Notes under the pieces: model-generated
The model's database searches: none
What the model saw: only the letters and a program-made list of their open reading frames with translations
Told to the model about the DNA's origin: nothing
Origin: Phycisphaerales bacterium
Lineage (GTDB): Bacteria > Planctomycetota > Phycisphaerae > Phycisphaerales > UBA1924
Direction: 5' to 3'
NCBI GenBank assembly: GCA_025453375.1
Contig: JALOQT010000088.1
Coordinates: forward strand, 1 to 5,439
Length of the DNA stretch: 5,439 nucleotides
In this document: in pieces, positions 5,326 through 5,439 of the stretch
Numbering within the stretch: the stretch's first letter is position 1
Layout of the letters: every line of letters starts with the position of its first letter
Made by a program: the position numbers and the translations under genes

Positions 5326-5360
5326 GGGGGGAGGGTATGGGGGTGTGGGGGGAGGTGGGG
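5326..5360 (+). other. G-quadruplex-type tract directly upstream of the PTPS-family gene
   Basis: The plus strand carries five G-runs: 5326-5331, 5333-5335, 5339-5343, 5347-5352 and 5357-5360. The loops between them are 1, 3, 3 and 4 nt, which meets the usual G3+N1-7 quadruplex pattern. It lies on the template strand of the minus-strand gene, 2 nt upstream of the start codon, so the mRNA leader is correspondingly C-rich. Whether it folds or matters in the cell is not shown by the sequence. Confidence 0.55.
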
Positions 5361-5364
5361 CTGA

Positions 5365-5392
5365 GACGTGGGACTTGGGACGTGAGATGTGA
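5365..5392. repeat. Array of four tandem GACGTGA-like heptamers, copy 2
   Basis: The units are GACGTGG, GACTTGG, GACGTGA, GATGTGA. The last two match the end of the array at 1181-1229 in both sequence and order, and a 15-nt word (GACGTGAGATGTGAG) is shared exactly at 1216-1230 and 5379-5393. The array precedes the same palindromic module after an 8-nt gap (2 nt in copy 1). Confidence 0.8.
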
Positions 5393-5400
5393 GGGAGATG

Positions 5401-5439
5401 CACCCTCATCCGCCTTCGTGCGGCTGGACGCCGCACTCG
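5401..5439. repeat. Palindromic dispersed repeat module, copy 2, cut by the window edge
   Basis: CACCCTCATCCGCCTTCG (5401-5418) is identical to 1232-1249. It continues into a hairpin, GTGCGGC (5418-5424), loop TGGAC, GCCGCAC (5430-5436), which replaces the direct repeat found in copy 1. The expected CTTCTCCCG part would lie beyond the window. Confidence 0.7.

Overview
The window is high-GC bacterial DNA in which all four recognisable genes lie on the minus strand. Two short secreted proteins end in a Pro-Thr-Pro-Gly / hydrophobic / Arg-rich tail of the PEP-CTERM kind. Together with PA14-like domains, high GC and alanine/proline-rich linkers, this suggests a planctomycete, probably of the Phycisphaerae type. 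That assignment is inferred from protein style; there is no rRNA or other marker gene in the window.

Read in the direction of transcription (right to left), the layout is as follows. First comes a dispersed repeat and a G-run tract (about 5326-5439). Next is a 6-pyruvoyl-tetrahydropterin synthase (PTPS)/QueD-family gene (5323-4835), and 2 bp after its stop codon a full-length polyphosphate kinase 1 gene (4832-2457). These two look like one translationally coupled transcription unit. A 353-bp spacer with a candidate promoter follows, then a PA14-like exported protein (2103-1411) and its hairpin. A 514-bp spacer carries a heptamer-array/palindrome repeat. Last is a second, paralogous PA14-like exported protein (896-201), followed by an almost identical hairpin. 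The leftmost 140 bp hold no gene I can support.

The two right-hand genes are cytoplasmic metabolism: pterin chemistry that normally releases triphosphate, and polyphosphate synthesis. The two left-hand genes are probably surface or secreted proteins sorted by an exosortase encoded elsewhere. They appear to be an old tandem duplication in which signal peptide, mature N-terminus, domain core, sorting tail and terminator are all kept.

The points most worth a second look are these. (i) In the PTPS-family enzyme the usual Cys/Asp/His catalytic residues all appear replaced, and it carries an ExxHGH motif. (ii) It is tightly coupled to ppk1. (iii) A compound dispersed repeat is built of 7-nt units followed by a CACCCTCATCCGCC palindromic module. 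(iv) The terminator hairpins of the two paralogues are almost identical. (v) A G-quadruplex-type tract sits directly against a start codon that has no Shine-Dalgarno sequence.
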